A model generated the notes under the pieces. It saw only the letters and a list, made by a program, of their open reading frames with translations, did no database searches and was not told the origin of the DNA. A stretch of 64,000 nucleotides of DNA from Mesorhizobium escarrei. Its GTDB lineage: Bacteria; Pseudomonadota; Alphaproteobacteria; Rhizobiales; Rhizobiaceae. The stretch's first letter is position 1. The number at the start of each line of letters is the position of its first letter. Location of the stretch: contig NZ_CAKXZT010000119.1 of the NCBI RefSeq assembly GCF_935825525.1, forward strand, positions 51,354 to 115,353. The letters run 5' to 3'. The position numbers and the translations under genes were made by a program. Shown one piece after another: positions 8,847 to 18,416 of the stretch.

Positions 8847-9689
8847 CTACTTGACCGAGCCCGCGGTCATGCCGGCGAGGAAGAACCTCTGGGCAACGAG
8901 GTAGATGATCAAGAGCGGTAGCGAGCCGAGCACGCTCATCGCCATCATCTGGTTCCATTCGAAGGCGTGCTGCCCCATCAACAGCTGGATGCCGATGGGG
9001 ACGGTGCGCATGGACGTTGACTTCGTCAGCGTCAGCGCAAAGAGAAATTCGTTCCAGCACAACAGGAAGGTGTAGACCGACGTCGCCACGATACCAGGCA
9101 GTGAAATCGGGACAATCACCCGCCAGAGTGCGGTCCAGCTGGTGCCGCCGTCGACAGCCACCGCTTCATCGAGATCGCGGGGCAAGGTGTTCAGATATCC
9201 CGTCATCAGCAGGATCGCGTAGGGCAGCGTAAACACCAGGTAAGTCAGGATCAGTGCGACGTAGGTGTCGAAGATGCCATACGAGACGACAAGCCCGAAG
9301 AAGGGGATCAAAAGCGTGATCGGCGGGATCGTCTGCGTGCTGATGATGAGTGTGTTGAGGCTGCCCTTGCCGCGGAAATTGAAACGGCTGAACCCGTAGG
9401 CGGCCAGCAAGGCGATCAGCACCGTCAGCACGGTCACCGCTCCGGCCACGAAGTAGCTGTTGAAGAAGAAGCGCAGCTTTACCGGGTCGCCAAGGATGGC
9501 CGCATACGCTTCCAGCGTGAAGGCCTTCGGCAGGACGGTTGGTGGCAGGGCAAAGATTTCGGTATTCGACTTGAACGAGCTGCTCAGCATCCAGTAGATC
9601 GGGAAGGCCGCGAAAAAGAGCCCTGCGGCAAGCGCGACATGGAGCGCGACGGTGATCAGCCTGTCTTTCGGTGTGTGCCTTTTCCTCAT
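8847..9689 (-). CDS. carbohydrate ABC transporter permease (MalG type)
   Basis: A 280-residue inner-membrane protein with about six hydrophobic helices. The EAA loop is DEAVAVDGGTSWTALWRVIV (about residues 174-193), and the C-terminal tail QRFFLAGMTAGSVK is typical of MalG-like subunits of the CUT1 class. It pairs with the MalF-type subunit encoded 5 bases upstream (9695-10591) to form the channel, fed by the binding protein at 10731 and the ATPase at 12091. It is the last gene of the importer operon. No clear terminator follows, so transcription may continue into the isomerase operon at 8658. Confidence 0.92.
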   Translation of the reverse strand: MRKRHTPKDRLITVALHVALAAGLFFAAFPIYWMLSSSFKSNTEIFALPPTVLPKAFTLEAYAAILGDPVKLRFFFNSYFVAGAVTVLTVLIALLAAYGFSRFNFRGKGSLNTLIISTQTIPPITLLIPFFGLVVSYGIFDTYVALILTYLVFTLPYAILLMTGYLNTLPRDLDEAVAVDGGTSWTALWRVIVPISLPGIVATSVYTFLLCWNEFLFALTLTKSTSMRTVPIGIQLLMGQHAFEWNQMMAMSVLGSLPLLIIYLVAQRFFLAGMTAGSVK

Positions 9690-9694
9690 GGTGA

Positions 9695-10591
9695 CTACCG
9701 AGCCTTTTGACAGCGGATGTAGAGCAGCGTCAGGCCGAGCGAGATCAGCAGGATGACCACGGCGCTCGCTGACGCCTGCGACAGGTTGTAACTCGAAAAC
9801 GCCAGCTTATACGTGTAGGTGCTGAGGACCTCGGTCGAGTAGATCGGACCGCCGCCCGTCGTTATCCAGATCAATGGAAAGACCTGCATGGTCCAGATGA
9901 AGTCGAGCAGCGAGATGCTGATGATGATCGGCATCAGCTGCGGGATGGTGATGAAGATCAGCTTCTGGTAGGCTTTCGCCCCGTCGATATCGGCGGCCTC
10001 GTAGAAATCCCTGGGAATGCCCTGCAAGCCTGCGAGCAGGCTGACCATGAAAAGCGGGTAGCCCGCCCAGATATTGGCGAAGGTGACGGCGTGCAGCGCG
10101 GTCGCGGGCGAGGAAAACCACTCGACCTTGGAACCGATGATGCCCATCTGCATGAGAACGCTGTTCACGACACCGTTCGGCTCGAGCAGGAGGCGCCAGA
10201 TCACGGCGATAATCACCGCGGTGAACAGCCATGGCAGTATGTAGAGCACGCGCAGAATATTGCGCAGCGTCGGATTGATGCGGTCGCTGTTCAGCATGAG
10301 TGCGAAGACCATGCCGATGGTCATGTGGAAGACGACACTCATGCATGTGAAGTAGAGCGTGTGCCACAGCGAAGCCCAGAACACCGGATCGGCAAAGATC
10401 GCCTGGTAGTGTTTCAGTCCGGCAAAGGACGGGTCGCGACGCAGCACCGCGCTGTTCTGGAACGAATAGCCAATCACCGTCACCATCGGCAGCAGCATCA
10501 GGAGGCCGATTATGAGGAGCGAGGGTGACAGATAGAGATAGGGTGCGACCGCTCGTTTCAGTCTATGGTGGGAGCGCTTCTGCCGAGTCAT
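9695..10591 (-). CDS. carbohydrate ABC transporter permease (MalF/UgpA type)
   Basis: A 298-residue inner-membrane permease with a short cytoplasmic N terminus rich in basic residues (MTRQKRSHHRLKRAVAPYLY) and about six helices. The EAA loop is YEAADIDGAKAYQKLIFITI, near residues 198-217. This is the CUT1 MalF/UgpA partner of the MalG-type permease 5 bases downstream. The gap to the upstream binding-protein gene (10592-10730) holds a strong hairpin that probably separates the expression levels of the two cistrons. Substrate not identifiable from the permease alone. Confidence 0.92.
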   Translation of the reverse strand: MTRQKRSHHRLKRAVAPYLYLSPSLLIIGLLMLLPMVTVIGYSFQNSAVLRRDPSFAGLKHYQAIFADPVFWASLWHTLYFTCMSVVFHMTIGMVFALMLNSDRINPTLRNILRVLYILPWLFTAVIIAVIWRLLLEPNGVVNSVLMQMGIIGSKVEWFSSPATALHAVTFANIWAGYPLFMVSLLAGLQGIPRDFYEAADIDGAKAYQKLIFITIPQLMPIIISISLLDFIWTMQVFPLIWITTGGGPIYSTEVLSTYTYKLAFSSYNLSQASASAVVILLISLGLTLLYIRCQKAR

Positions 10592-10670
10592 GTGCCACCC
10601 TTGGGATACGCCTTCAAGAGGAAGGTGCGCTTCGGAAACAGGTCCATCTCAATTGCCGATCCGTTGTTGA

Positions 10671-10700
10671 CGGGTGGCCTGCTCGAAGTCAGGCCACCCG
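10671..10700 (-). terminator. intercistronic stem-loop between binding protein and permease genes
   Basis: CGGGTGGCCTG and CAGGCCACCCG form a perfect 11-base stem around an 8-base loop. No T-run follows on the minus strand, so it is more likely an mRNA-stabilising or partial-termination hairpin downstream of the binding-protein gene than a full terminator. Such hairpins often let the binding protein be made in excess of the membrane subunits. Confidence 0.7.
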
Positions 10701-10730
10701 GTGGAAGATAGCAAACGGGGAACAGGCCGT

Positions 10731-11978
10731 TCAGAATTTCGCCATCCAGCCCTTTTGAGCGTTTGCTGCGGCTTGTTCCGGAGACTGCTCGCCGGCGAGC
10801 ATCTTCTGGGCTTCCACGTCGAACTTGGTCATCAAGTCTTCAGCCACCGGCAGACCGGTGAACTCGTTGGCGAGATAGCCGGTCTTGTAGATTTCGAAAG
10901 CCTTGGCGAAAGCCTTGTCCGAGGTCACGAAATCGGGCTTGGCGTTGACGTTGCCCGGGAAGGCGTTTGCAAGCGACACGAGCTTGGCGTTCACCTTTTC
11001 ACTCATCAGATATTGGACGAGCTTCCAGGCTTCCTCCTGATGTTTCGAGGCCGCAGAGATGCCGATGCCCCAAGAGGCGTAGGGAAGGCCGCGCTTGCCG
11101 TTGTAGTTCTCCACGACCGGGACCGGGATGAGGTCGAAGTTCAGCTTGGGATTGCGTTCGCGGATGAGGTTCACATGCGCGAGCGAGTCGATCATCATCC
11201 CGACCCGGTCGTTGACGAATTCCTCGACCTTTTCCTGTTCGGTCTTGGTGGCAATGCCGGGCGAGATGACGCCGGCGTCGTTCAGCGATTTGACGAAGGT
11301 GAGCATATCGACGACCGGCTTGCCCTCGAGAGCCGGCTTGCCGTCAGCCATCATCGATTGACCCGAGGCCCAGACCCACGACATCAGGTCGTTCTGGACA
11401 CCGGACGGCGTTTGCAGCGACAAGGGAAGCACCCAGCCATACTGGTTCTTGTCGGCATGGGTCATCTTCTTGGCGGCTTCGAGAAACTCCGCGCGGGTCG
11501 ACGGCAGCTTGGTCACGCCGGCCTGGGCGGCGAGGTCCATGTTGACGAAGACCGGATAGACGAACGAAGCCACGGGAAACATCACCGCCTTGCCGTCCAC
11601 CTTGATGATATCCGCGACCTGGGTCTTGTCGAACCCGCTCGCATCCATCATCGGGTTCATGTCGGCCAGCGCATTCTGCGCGTTCAGATTGTTCACCCAG
11701 GCGCCGTCGAGACCGACGACGTCGCTAAGCGTTCCAGTTGCAGCACCAACCGAGATCTGGTCTCGCGTGGTCGCATAGGGGCCGCTGACCAGCGTCACCT
11801 TGATTCCGGGGTTTGCAGCCTCGAAGTCATTCATGATTGCCCTGAGCGAGCCGGCCGGCAATTCGGGCTCCCACCATTGGGTGAATTCCAGCGTCGTGTC
11901 CGCCATGGCGCCGGTTGCGCCAAGCAACCATGCGGCCGCGACTATTTTCAGCATCGCGGGTTGTATCCGAAACATCAT
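10731..11978 (-). CDS. extracellular sugar-binding protein of an ABC transporter (family 1)
   Basis: A 415-residue protein with a signal peptide (MMFRIQPAMLKIVAAAWLLG, cleaved near AMA/DTT) and a CUT1 family 1 solute-binding fold: LEFTQWWEPE at the mature N terminus, ASFVYPVFVNMDL, and SWGIGISAASKHQEEAWKLV. Start ATG at 11978 follows AAGGAGGAGAAA directly; the next codon is also ATG. Reading upstream to 12008 would only add a short basic leader. Located in the periplasm, it delivers a mono- or oligosaccharide to the permease pair encoded downstream. Context with a PfkB kinase and a DhnA-type aldolase suggests a sugar that is phosphorylated and then cleaved. Confidence 0.9.
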   Translation of the reverse strand: MMFRIQPAMLKIVAAAWLLGATGAMADTTLEFTQWWEPELPAGSLRAIMNDFEAANPGIKVTLVSGPYATTRDQISVGAATGTLSDVVGLDGAWVNNLNAQNALADMNPMMDASGFDKTQVADIIKVDGKAVMFPVASFVYPVFVNMDLAAQAGVTKLPSTRAEFLEAAKKMTHADKNQYGWVLPLSLQTPSGVQNDLMSWVWASGQSMMADGKPALEGKPVVDMLTFVKSLNDAGVISPGIATKTEQEKVEEFVNDRVGMMIDSLAHVNLIRERNPKLNFDLIPVPVVENYNGKRGLPYASWGIGISAASKHQEEAWKLVQYLMSEKVNAKLVSLANAFPGNVNAKPDFVTSDKAFAKAFEIYKTGYLANEFTGLPVAEDLMTKFDVEAQKMLAGEQSPEQAAANAQKGWMAKF

Positions 11979-12090
11979 TTTCTCCTCCTTCTTTAAGATC
12001 GACCGCACAATGCGGACGATCGTCTGCTTTATTCAGAAGCCTTCTTGCGAGTATCTTTCGCAGGCGCCTCGCTCCCGCCTGCGGTCTGCC

Positions 12091-13236
<1,146 letters not shown>

Positions 13237-13326
13237 CTTCCTCCCTCCACAAGTATAAGTCACTGATTCTTATAATGATCCTCGACTTATGTTCACCTGC
13301 GAAATATTTCCTCAGATAGTTTCAGC

Positions 13327-14277
13327 CTATGTTACAGTATCGGTATGAGAATTTTTGAGTTCGACTGCTGACGGCGCGTTCGTCGATGCCAGGAGTTCCG
13401 TGACCTGGTAGTCGGTCGGAAGCGCCTCGCGCCCGCCACGCCCCGTTATCGAAAGGGCAGCCGCCGCGGCCGCGAATGCCACCCGGCCTGCGGTGTCGGC
13501 TCCACGCGTCAACGCATGGGCGTAGGCGCCATGAAAGCAGTCACCCGCGCCGGTCGAGTCGACGACCACGACCCGGTGCGGGGGCAGGTGCCAGAGACCT
13601 GTCTCTTCACGCCCGCGATAGTACACGCCTCTGCCACCATCGGTCAGAACCACGGCAGACCGCGACGGCAACCACAATGCATCGAGCATCTCGGAGGGCG
13701 ATCGGCACCCCGTGGCAGTCCGCGCAAAGCCGAGCGGAAGAATGAGATGGTCGCAGAGCGCGGTCAGCCGCTCCGTGGCTGGGCCGTTGCTCCATTCGAT
13801 ATCGCCGAGGATCGCAAGGCCGAGATCGCGAGCCCGAGCCACGACATCCAGCGACCGGATCGCGTAGCTATCGACGATCAGAACGGTCGCGCGGCTGAGG
13901 ATATCGTCCGGAAAGTCCGGAGCGGTGCCCAGCATCGCATCGTCGTCATACGCGATGAACCGTTCCCCATCCGAGCCGACGGTGATCCGCGAGCGCACCG
14001 GGCGCGCGTCGGGATGGCGCGGCGCGAATACGGTTTCAACACCGCTCGCAACGAGATCGCGCAGCACGGCGTCGTCCGCGGCACTGCCCAGCCATCCGAT
14101 GTACCCGGCGGTTCCGCCGAGCCGCACGACGGCGGCCAGCGCCGTCGCGACATTTCCCCCGAAAGCACGGGCACTTTGCCGAACCTTCCCCTTGCCCGCC
14201 GACAACGGCTGATCGACGTAGACGATGTCGTCGATCGCAATAGCGCCGAAGCCGAGGATCGAGGGGACGGTGGGCAT
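13327..14277 (-). CDS. PfkB-family carbohydrate kinase
   Basis: A 316-residue ribokinase/PfkB-family kinase. The N-terminal substrate region is FGAIAIDDIVYVDQPL with the double-glycine motif GGNVATALA (about 40-48), and the C-terminal active site is DSTGAGDCFHGAY (about 239-251), whose Asp is the catalytic base. It phosphorylates a sugar with ATP. It follows the aldolase gene by only 3 bases, so kinase and aldolase are co-transcribed and probably act in sequence on the imported sugar. Substrate unknown. Enzymes this divergent could also be nucleoside or ketogluconate kinases. Confidence 0.87.
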   Translation of the reverse strand: MPTVPSILGFGAIAIDDIVYVDQPLSAGKGKVRQSARAFGGNVATALAAVVRLGGTAGYIGWLGSAADDAVLRDLVASGVETVFAPRHPDARPVRSRITVGSDGERFIAYDDDAMLGTAPDFPDDILSRATVLIVDSYAIRSLDVVARARDLGLAILGDIEWSNGPATERLTALCDHLILPLGFARTATGCRSPSEMLDALWLPSRSAVVLTDGGRGVYYRGREETGLWHLPPHRVVVVDSTGAGDCFHGAYAHALTRGADTAGRVAFAAAAAALSITGRGGREALPTDYQVTELLASTNAPSAVELKNSHTDTVT

Positions 14278-14280
14278 CGT

Positions 14281-15081
14281 TCAGGCACCCGCCTTCGCCA
14301 GGGCGTCTTGCGCCGAGAGGCCGTCATGGATGACGCCCCGAAAGGCAAGCGCTGCCTTCTCCGGATCGCCATGTCCCCAGAGATTGCGGCCTACCACGGC
14401 ACCGCGTGCGCCGGCACGGATGGCGTCCGCCGTCTGCTGAAGCGCGCCGAGCAGCGTATCGGTCTTCGGACCACCCGCGATCACAACCGGCACCGGGCAG
14501 GTCCGGACGGTCTCTCGGAATGACTCGAAATCGCCCGTGTAGCCGATCTTGATCACGTCGACGCCGGACTCGTAGCCGATCCGCGCCGCATAGGCGATCT
14601 CGTCGGGGGTGAAGACGATTTTTGCTCCGTCGGTGAAATCGCGAGGGTAGATATGCGCCACCACGGGCATGCCGTAGCGGGCCGCTGCATTTACCGAATC
14701 GGTCAGCCAGCGTATGTATTTGCCCTCGGTCGCGCCGCGCACCGGAATGGCCACGGCCAACGCATCGGCCCCCGCGCGGACCGCATCCTCGGGCGTTGCG
14801 ATCAACTCGCTGATGCGATCGTCCGGAGTGAAGCAGCCCGCCTGAATCACCAGGGAAGCTTTGCCCGCGTATTGCGGCCACAGATGGCGCGCGGTGCCAG
14901 GCTGGATGCTGACGTAGTCGGGTTTGCCTACCATGACGCGCGCGAGCGCACCCGGCAGGTCGGCAAGGCCGCCTTTGCGCACGTCACCATAGCCGACGAA
15001 GTGGTCGACCGCGCCGCCGAAAAGTTTCCCCGATGGATGCGAGAAGAGGCGCGCAAGACGCACCTTGGTTCCTAGGCTCAT
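14281..15081 (-). CDS. class I aldolase, DhnA/LsrF/DeoC-like
   Basis: About 266 residues of the DhnA-type class I aldolase family (fructose-bisphosphate aldolase class I of archaeal type, LsrF, ADH synthase). The Schiff-base lysine is in GVDVIKIGYTGD near residue 176, with GATEGKYIRW, PVVAHIYPRD and the phosphate-binding C-terminal segments VVIAGGPKTDT and GAVVGRNLWGHGD. ATG at 15081 is preferred; a TTG at 15099 has no ribosome site. With the downstream PfkB kinase it likely cleaves a phosphorylated sugar into two trioses or a triose and an aldehyde. It diverges from the DeoR-type regulator at 15244, which probably controls it. Confidence 0.85.
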   Translation of the reverse strand: MSLGTKVRLARLFSHPSGKLFGGAVDHFVGYGDVRKGGLADLPGALARVMVGKPDYVSIQPGTARHLWPQYAGKASLVIQAGCFTPDDRISELIATPEDAVRAGADALAVAIPVRGATEGKYIRWLTDSVNAAARYGMPVVAHIYPRDFTDGAKIVFTPDEIAYAARIGYESGVDVIKIGYTGDFESFRETVRTCPVPVVIAGGPKTDTLLGALQQTADAIRAGARGAVVGRNLWGHGDPEKAALAFRGVIHDGLSAQDALAKAGA

Positions 15082-15157
15082 GAGTGCAAAATTTCCCAAT
15101 CGGTTGATTTAAAAATCCTGGACCCAGTGTTTCCGAAAGAAATGAGAAATACAATCT

Positions 15158-15173
15158 TTCGAAAGCTTTCGAA
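15158..15173. promoter_or_regulatory. perfect 16-base palindrome, candidate DeoR-type operator
   Basis: TTCGAAAGCTTTCGAA is a perfect palindrome made of CTTTC/GAAAG half-units, in the 162-base gap between the divergent aldolase and DeoR-type regulator genes. A partial copy (TTTCCGAAAGAAA) lies about 28 bases to the left. DeoR-family regulators are known to bind repeats of this CTTTCG/TTTCGT kind, so this is the likely site for the product of the gene at 15244. Confidence 0.62.
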
Positions 15174-15243
15174 TTTGCGTATTTTTGGTAAGGTGAGCCG
15201 AGGCCAGAGCGGTTGCTTGGCGCAGGGAAGCAAGGGCAGGGCA

Positions 15244-16005
15244 ATGTTGTCGGAGCAAAGACGCCAATCGATCCTGGGTGAGGTGCAACGCAGCGGACAG
15301 GTTCGCACGAAGGACCTGTCAGACGGGTTTGGCGTGTCGGAAGTGACGGTGCGCTCCGACCTTGAGATACTGGACCGCAAGGGACTACTGACCAAGACCC
15401 GAGGAGGGGCGGTGACCCGGACCACCGATTCGACTACGGCCGCGTTCGCCCGGCGGATGCAAACGAACCTCGACGCAAAGAAGCGGATCGCCCGGGCGGC
15501 GGTAGACCTGTTCGAGGACAACCAATCGGTCATCTTCGACGGCGGCTCGACATTGATGCAGGTTGCCATGCTGTTACCGCCGCTCAGCAATGTCGTGGTC
15601 GCGGCCACGGCCATGAATATCGTGCAGCATCTTATGCATCGTCCCGGGCTCGACGTTCATATGATCGGCGGCCGGGTCTATCCCGACACGGTGAGCACGC
15701 TGATCACCGATGCCGATACGGCTCTCGGCGGCTTGGTGGCGCATCAGGTCTTTGTTGGAGCGCATGCGATAGACTCGTCACTGGATGTGGTCGACGTGAA
15801 CGAAGACATGGCGCGAACGAAGCGAAACCTCGTTCGCATGGCCCGGCGCGTTGTCCTCCTCGCCGATTCGAGCAAATGGGGCGTCAGCGGGACCTCCAAG
15901 GCATTTTCGCTGTCGGCCGTCGATGTGGTGATCACCGACGATGGCCTGCCCGGTCCAATACGCAGCGAGCTTGATAGGATCGGGGCCAAGGTGATCTATG
16001 CCTGA
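15244..16005 (+). CDS. DeoR/GlpR family transcriptional regulator
   Basis: A 253-residue DeoR-family regulator. The N-terminal winged helix shows LSEQRRQSILGEVQRSGQVR and VSEVTVRSDLEILDRKGLLT with the R-GGA motif following (residues 2-60). The C-terminal DeoRC sensor domain contains IFDGGSTLMQVA, VHMIGGRVYPDTVST and VLLADSSKWG, as expected for binding a sugar phosphate. ATG at 15244 was chosen: the winged helix starts right there and AGGG precedes it. The frame is open to 15127 but that part overlaps the operator palindrome. It is divergent from the aldolase/kinase genes and most likely represses them until a phosphorylated intermediate appears. Confidence 0.9.
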   Translation: MLSEQRRQSILGEVQRSGQVRTKDLSDGFGVSEVTVRSDLEILDRKGLLTKTRGGAVTRTTDSTTAAFARRMQTNLDAKKRIARAAVDLFEDNQSVIFDGGSTLMQVAMLLPPLSNVVVAATAMNIVQHLMHRPGLDVHMIGGRVYPDTVSTLITDADTALGGLVAHQVFVGAHAIDSSLDVVDVNEDMARTKRNLVRMARRVVLLADSSKWGVSGTSKAFSLSAVDVVITDDGLPGPIRSELDRIGAKVIYA

Positions 16006-16100
16006 ACCCGTCTCGGTCGCTGACCGCGACGGAAATATCCAATGCGCGCATGACCCACGGGCTTCGAGCCGGAGACCGGCCCTTTCTTCACGTCTGTCAT
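15996..16100 (-). pseudogene. 34-codon reading frame with a strong ribosome site, likely stump of a lost gene
   Basis: On the minus strand GGAGGAGAAA directly precedes ATG at 16100. The frame MTDVKKGPVSGSKPVGHARI continues for only 34 codons and stops inside the 3' end of the DeoR-type gene. The start signal is as good as that of any real gene here, but the product is too short and basic to be a recognisable protein. It may be the 5' end of a gene whose body was deleted, or a leader peptide. No homologue is known to me. Confidence 0.3.
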
Positions 16101-16273
16101 TTTCTCCTCCCAGCGCTGGCAGCCTCCCGATGTTGCGCCAGCATTTTCGCATGTTCCATAAAAATTTTACGCGCGTCAAGATTTAAAATATTGTATGGCG
16201 GTTTTCGAGCGTGACCGGTTGCTGGTGCAACGGTACAGCCATGATATCATGGCGTTGGGAGGCGAAACTGAAT

Positions 16274-17422
16274 ATGCAAGGAAAATCAAAGACAAAGCTC
16301 GGCATCGGTGTTGTCGGGTGCGGCAACATCTCGATGACCTATTTGCGCAATGCGGCTCTGTTCGGCGAGGTGGAGCTGCGCGCCTGCGCCGACATATCGC
16401 CTGACATGGCGGCCCTGCGTGCCGGCGAATACGGCATCCGGGCTCTCAGCGTCGACGCGCTGCTGGCCGATGCCGAGATCGACCTTGTCCTCAACCTGAC
16501 GGTCCCGGCGGCGCATTTCGACATTTCGTTTTCGGCGCTTTCGGCGGGAAAGCACGTCTTCACCGAAAAGCCGCTGGCGACCTCGGCCAGCGACGGGCGG
16601 CGGCTTGTCGCCGAGGCGGCGGAGCGCGGGCTGCTGCTGGGCTCGGCCCCGGACACCTTCCTTGGTGCCGCCGGACGGCGGGCGCGCTGCCTCATGGACG
16701 AGGGCGCGATCGGCCGCGCGGTGACCGGCACCGCCTTCATGATGGGGCGCGGCATGGAGCATTGGCATCCTAATCCGCAATTCTACTATCAGCCTGGCGG
16801 CGGACCGGTCTTCGACATGGGCCCCTATTACCTGACGATGCTGGTCAATTTGCTCGGGTCGGTGGCCCGCGTGATGGCGATGGCGACGCGGGGCCAGGAG
16901 GAGCGGCTGATCACCGCCGAAGGCCCCTACCGGAACACCAGCTTCAAGGTCGGCACACCGACCAACATCCTGTCGCTGCTGGAGTTCCGCTCAGGCGCCA
17001 CCGTTACCTTCGGCGCCTCGTGGGATGTCTTCAGGCATTCCAACCACCCGATCGAGCTGCATGGCACCGAAGGCTCGCTCAGGCTGCCCGATCCGGACAC
17101 GTTCGGCGGCACCGTCTCGCTGTCGGAACGGGGGGCCGACTGGGCCGACTTTCCCAGTGAGAGCGAACTCTATGGCGCGCGCAATTGGCCCTTCGCCGCG
17201 CCCGACCGGGCGAATTACCGCATGCTCGGCGTTGCCGATCTTTCGCGCGCGCTGGCAACAGGAAGAAAGCCGCGGGCGTCCGGCGACCTTGCGCTTCATG
17301 TGCTGGAGATCATGGAGGCGATCCTCGCTTCGGGTGAGAGCCGCGAGTCCGTCGCCGTCAACGCAACTGTCGATCAGCCGCCGCTCTTCCAGGACGACGA
17401 AGCAGGGAGCCTGCTCGCCTGA
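16274..17422 (+). CDS. Gfo/Idh/MocA family oxidoreductase
   Basis: A 382-residue Gfo/Idh/MocA dehydrogenase with the Rossmann motif GVVGCGNISMTYL (about residues 11-23) and the family EKPLATSASDG segment near residue 100. The C-terminal domain contains FDMGPYYLTMLVNLLG, which holds the usual D-x-G-x-Y/H-x substrate-side residues. ATG at 16274 was chosen because GGGAGGCG precedes it and the coenzyme fold begins shortly after; upstream reading to 16211 gives an unlikely cysteine-tryptophan-rich leader. An esterase gene follows 16 bases downstream. Together they may process an acylated or lactonised sugar, but the pair stands alone without its own transporter. Confidence 0.9.
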   Translation: MQGKSKTKLGIGVVGCGNISMTYLRNAALFGEVELRACADISPDMAALRAGEYGIRALSVDALLADAEIDLVLNLTVPAAHFDISFSALSAGKHVFTEKPLATSASDGRRLVAEAAERGLLLGSAPDTFLGAAGRRARCLMDEGAIGRAVTGTAFMMGRGMEHWHPNPQFYYQPGGGPVFDMGPYYLTMLVNLLGSVARVMAMATRGQEERLITAEGPYRNTSFKVGTPTNILSLLEFRSGATVTFGASWDVFRHSNHPIELHGTEGSLRLPDPDTFGGTVSLSERGADWADFPSESELYGARNWPFAAPDRANYRMLGVADLSRALATGRKPRASGDLALHVLEIMEAILASGESRESVAVNATVDQPPLFQDDEAGSLLA

Positions 17423-17438
17423 TACCGGAGCGCTTACG

Positions 17439-18416
17439 ATGACGACATTGCTTTCACCCTTGCTCGATCCGGAGGCCCGGCATGTGCTCGACCTTGACCG
17501 GCAGGCGGCCGCCCCGCCATTCGAAGCCGGCACGCCTGAAGAGGCGCGCCGCGCCTATGAGCAGGGCTTTCCGGCACTCCAGGGCGAGCGCGAGCCGGTC
17601 GGCTCATTGACCGAGCGCACCATCACCGGACCCGGCGGCCCGTTGACGCTCAGAATCTACCGCGGACAGGGCGCGGTCGGGGCCGCTGCCCCGGCGCTGC
17701 TCTATCTGCATGGCGGCGGCTGGGTGATCGGCAATCTCGAGTCGCATGACGAGATCTGCCGCTGGTTTGCGAATATGGCGGCCTGCGTCGTCGTCTCTCC
17801 CGGCTACCGGCTGGCGCCGGAACACAAATTTCCGGCGGCCATCGAAGATTGCCGCGCCGTACTTTCCTTCTTGCAGGACGGCGCGGGCGATCTCGGCATC
17901 GACGCCGAACGGATCGCTGTCGCCGGCGACAGCGCCGGCGGCAATCTCGCTACCGTGCTTTGCCTGCTTGCGCGCAGCGACAAGAAGCCGCCGGTGGCGC
18001 AGCTGCTGTTCTATCCGAACACGGACGCCTCGCAGGCGGAGGACAGCTATCGCCGCTTTGCCGACGGTTATGGCCTGACTTCGGCGACCATGGCCTGGTT
18101 CCGCGACCACTATGTCAACCATGCCGGCGATATCGATGACTGGCGCGTGTCGCCGCTCAAGGCCGCAAGCCTTGCCGGCGCAGCGCCGGCTTTTGTCGCA
18201 ATCGCCGGTCATGACATTCTCGCCGACGAAGGCGAGGCCTACGCCAAGCGTCTGGAAGACGACGGGGTGCCGGTCGTCCTGCGGCGCTGGCCCGGCCAGA
18301 TCCACGGCTTCGTTTCGATGGGCCGCCATGGCCCAGCGGCACGGCAAGCGGTCGGCGCGGCGGTTGCCGCATGGCGCGGCTTCGATCCTGTCTTTGGAAA
18401 GACTCAGGCCGACTGA
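17439..18416 (+). CDS. alpha/beta hydrolase, acetyl-esterase/HSL family
   Basis: A 325-residue esterase of the hormone-sensitive-lipase family (family IV). It has the oxyanion-hole motif HGGGW near residue 90, the nucleophile motif GDSAGGN near residue 162, an acidic residue in AGHDILADEG and the catalytic histidine in GQIHGFVSMG near residue 287. It lacks a signal peptide, so it acts in the cytoplasm on short-chain acyl esters. ATG at 17439 has CGGAG 8 bases upstream. It sits 16 bases after the Gfo/Idh gene and its end overlaps the convergent LacI-type gene by 13 bases. A sugar-ester role is inferred from neighbours only. Confidence 0.9.
   Translation: MTTLLSPLLDPEARHVLDLDRQAAAPPFEAGTPEEARRAYEQGFPALQGEREPVGSLTERTITGPGGPLTLRIYRGQGAVGAAAPALLYLHGGGWVIGNLESHDEICRWFANMAACVVVSPGYRLAPEHKFPAAIEDCRAVLSFLQDGAGDLGIDAERIAVAGDSAGGNLATVLCLLARSDKKPPVAQLLFYPNTDASQAEDSYRRFADGYGLTSATMAWFRDHYVNHAGDIDDWRVSPLKAASLAGAAPAFVAIAGHDILADEGEAYAKRLEDDGVPVVLRRWPGQIHGFVSMGRHGPAARQAVGAAVAAWRGFDPVFGKTQAD

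Noticed and set aside
10674..11996. A 440-codon plus-strand frame opposite the sugar-binding protein gene at 10731
   Set aside because: The minus-strand protein has a signal peptide, family motifs and a strong ribosome site. The plus frame has none of these.
13327..14277. The PfkB kinase as IolC for the iol-type cluster
   Set aside because: It is 30 kb away, fused in an operon with a DhnA-type aldolase and its own importer, and lacks the C-terminal DUF2090 domain found in many rhizobial IolC proteins.
13327..15081. PfkB kinase plus class I aldolase plus DeoR regulator as a sulfoquinovose (sulfo-EMP) pathway
   Set aside because: The gene types match YihV, YihT and YihW in outline, but the aldolase is of DhnA/LsrF type rather than YihT/LacD type. 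No YihS or YihU equivalent is seen beside them.
13327..15081. The same pair as an AI-2 (Lsr) uptake system
   Set aside because: The aldolase is LsrF-like, but the kinase is PfkB rather than the FGGY-type LsrK, and the importer is CUT1 rather than the Lsr CUT2 type.
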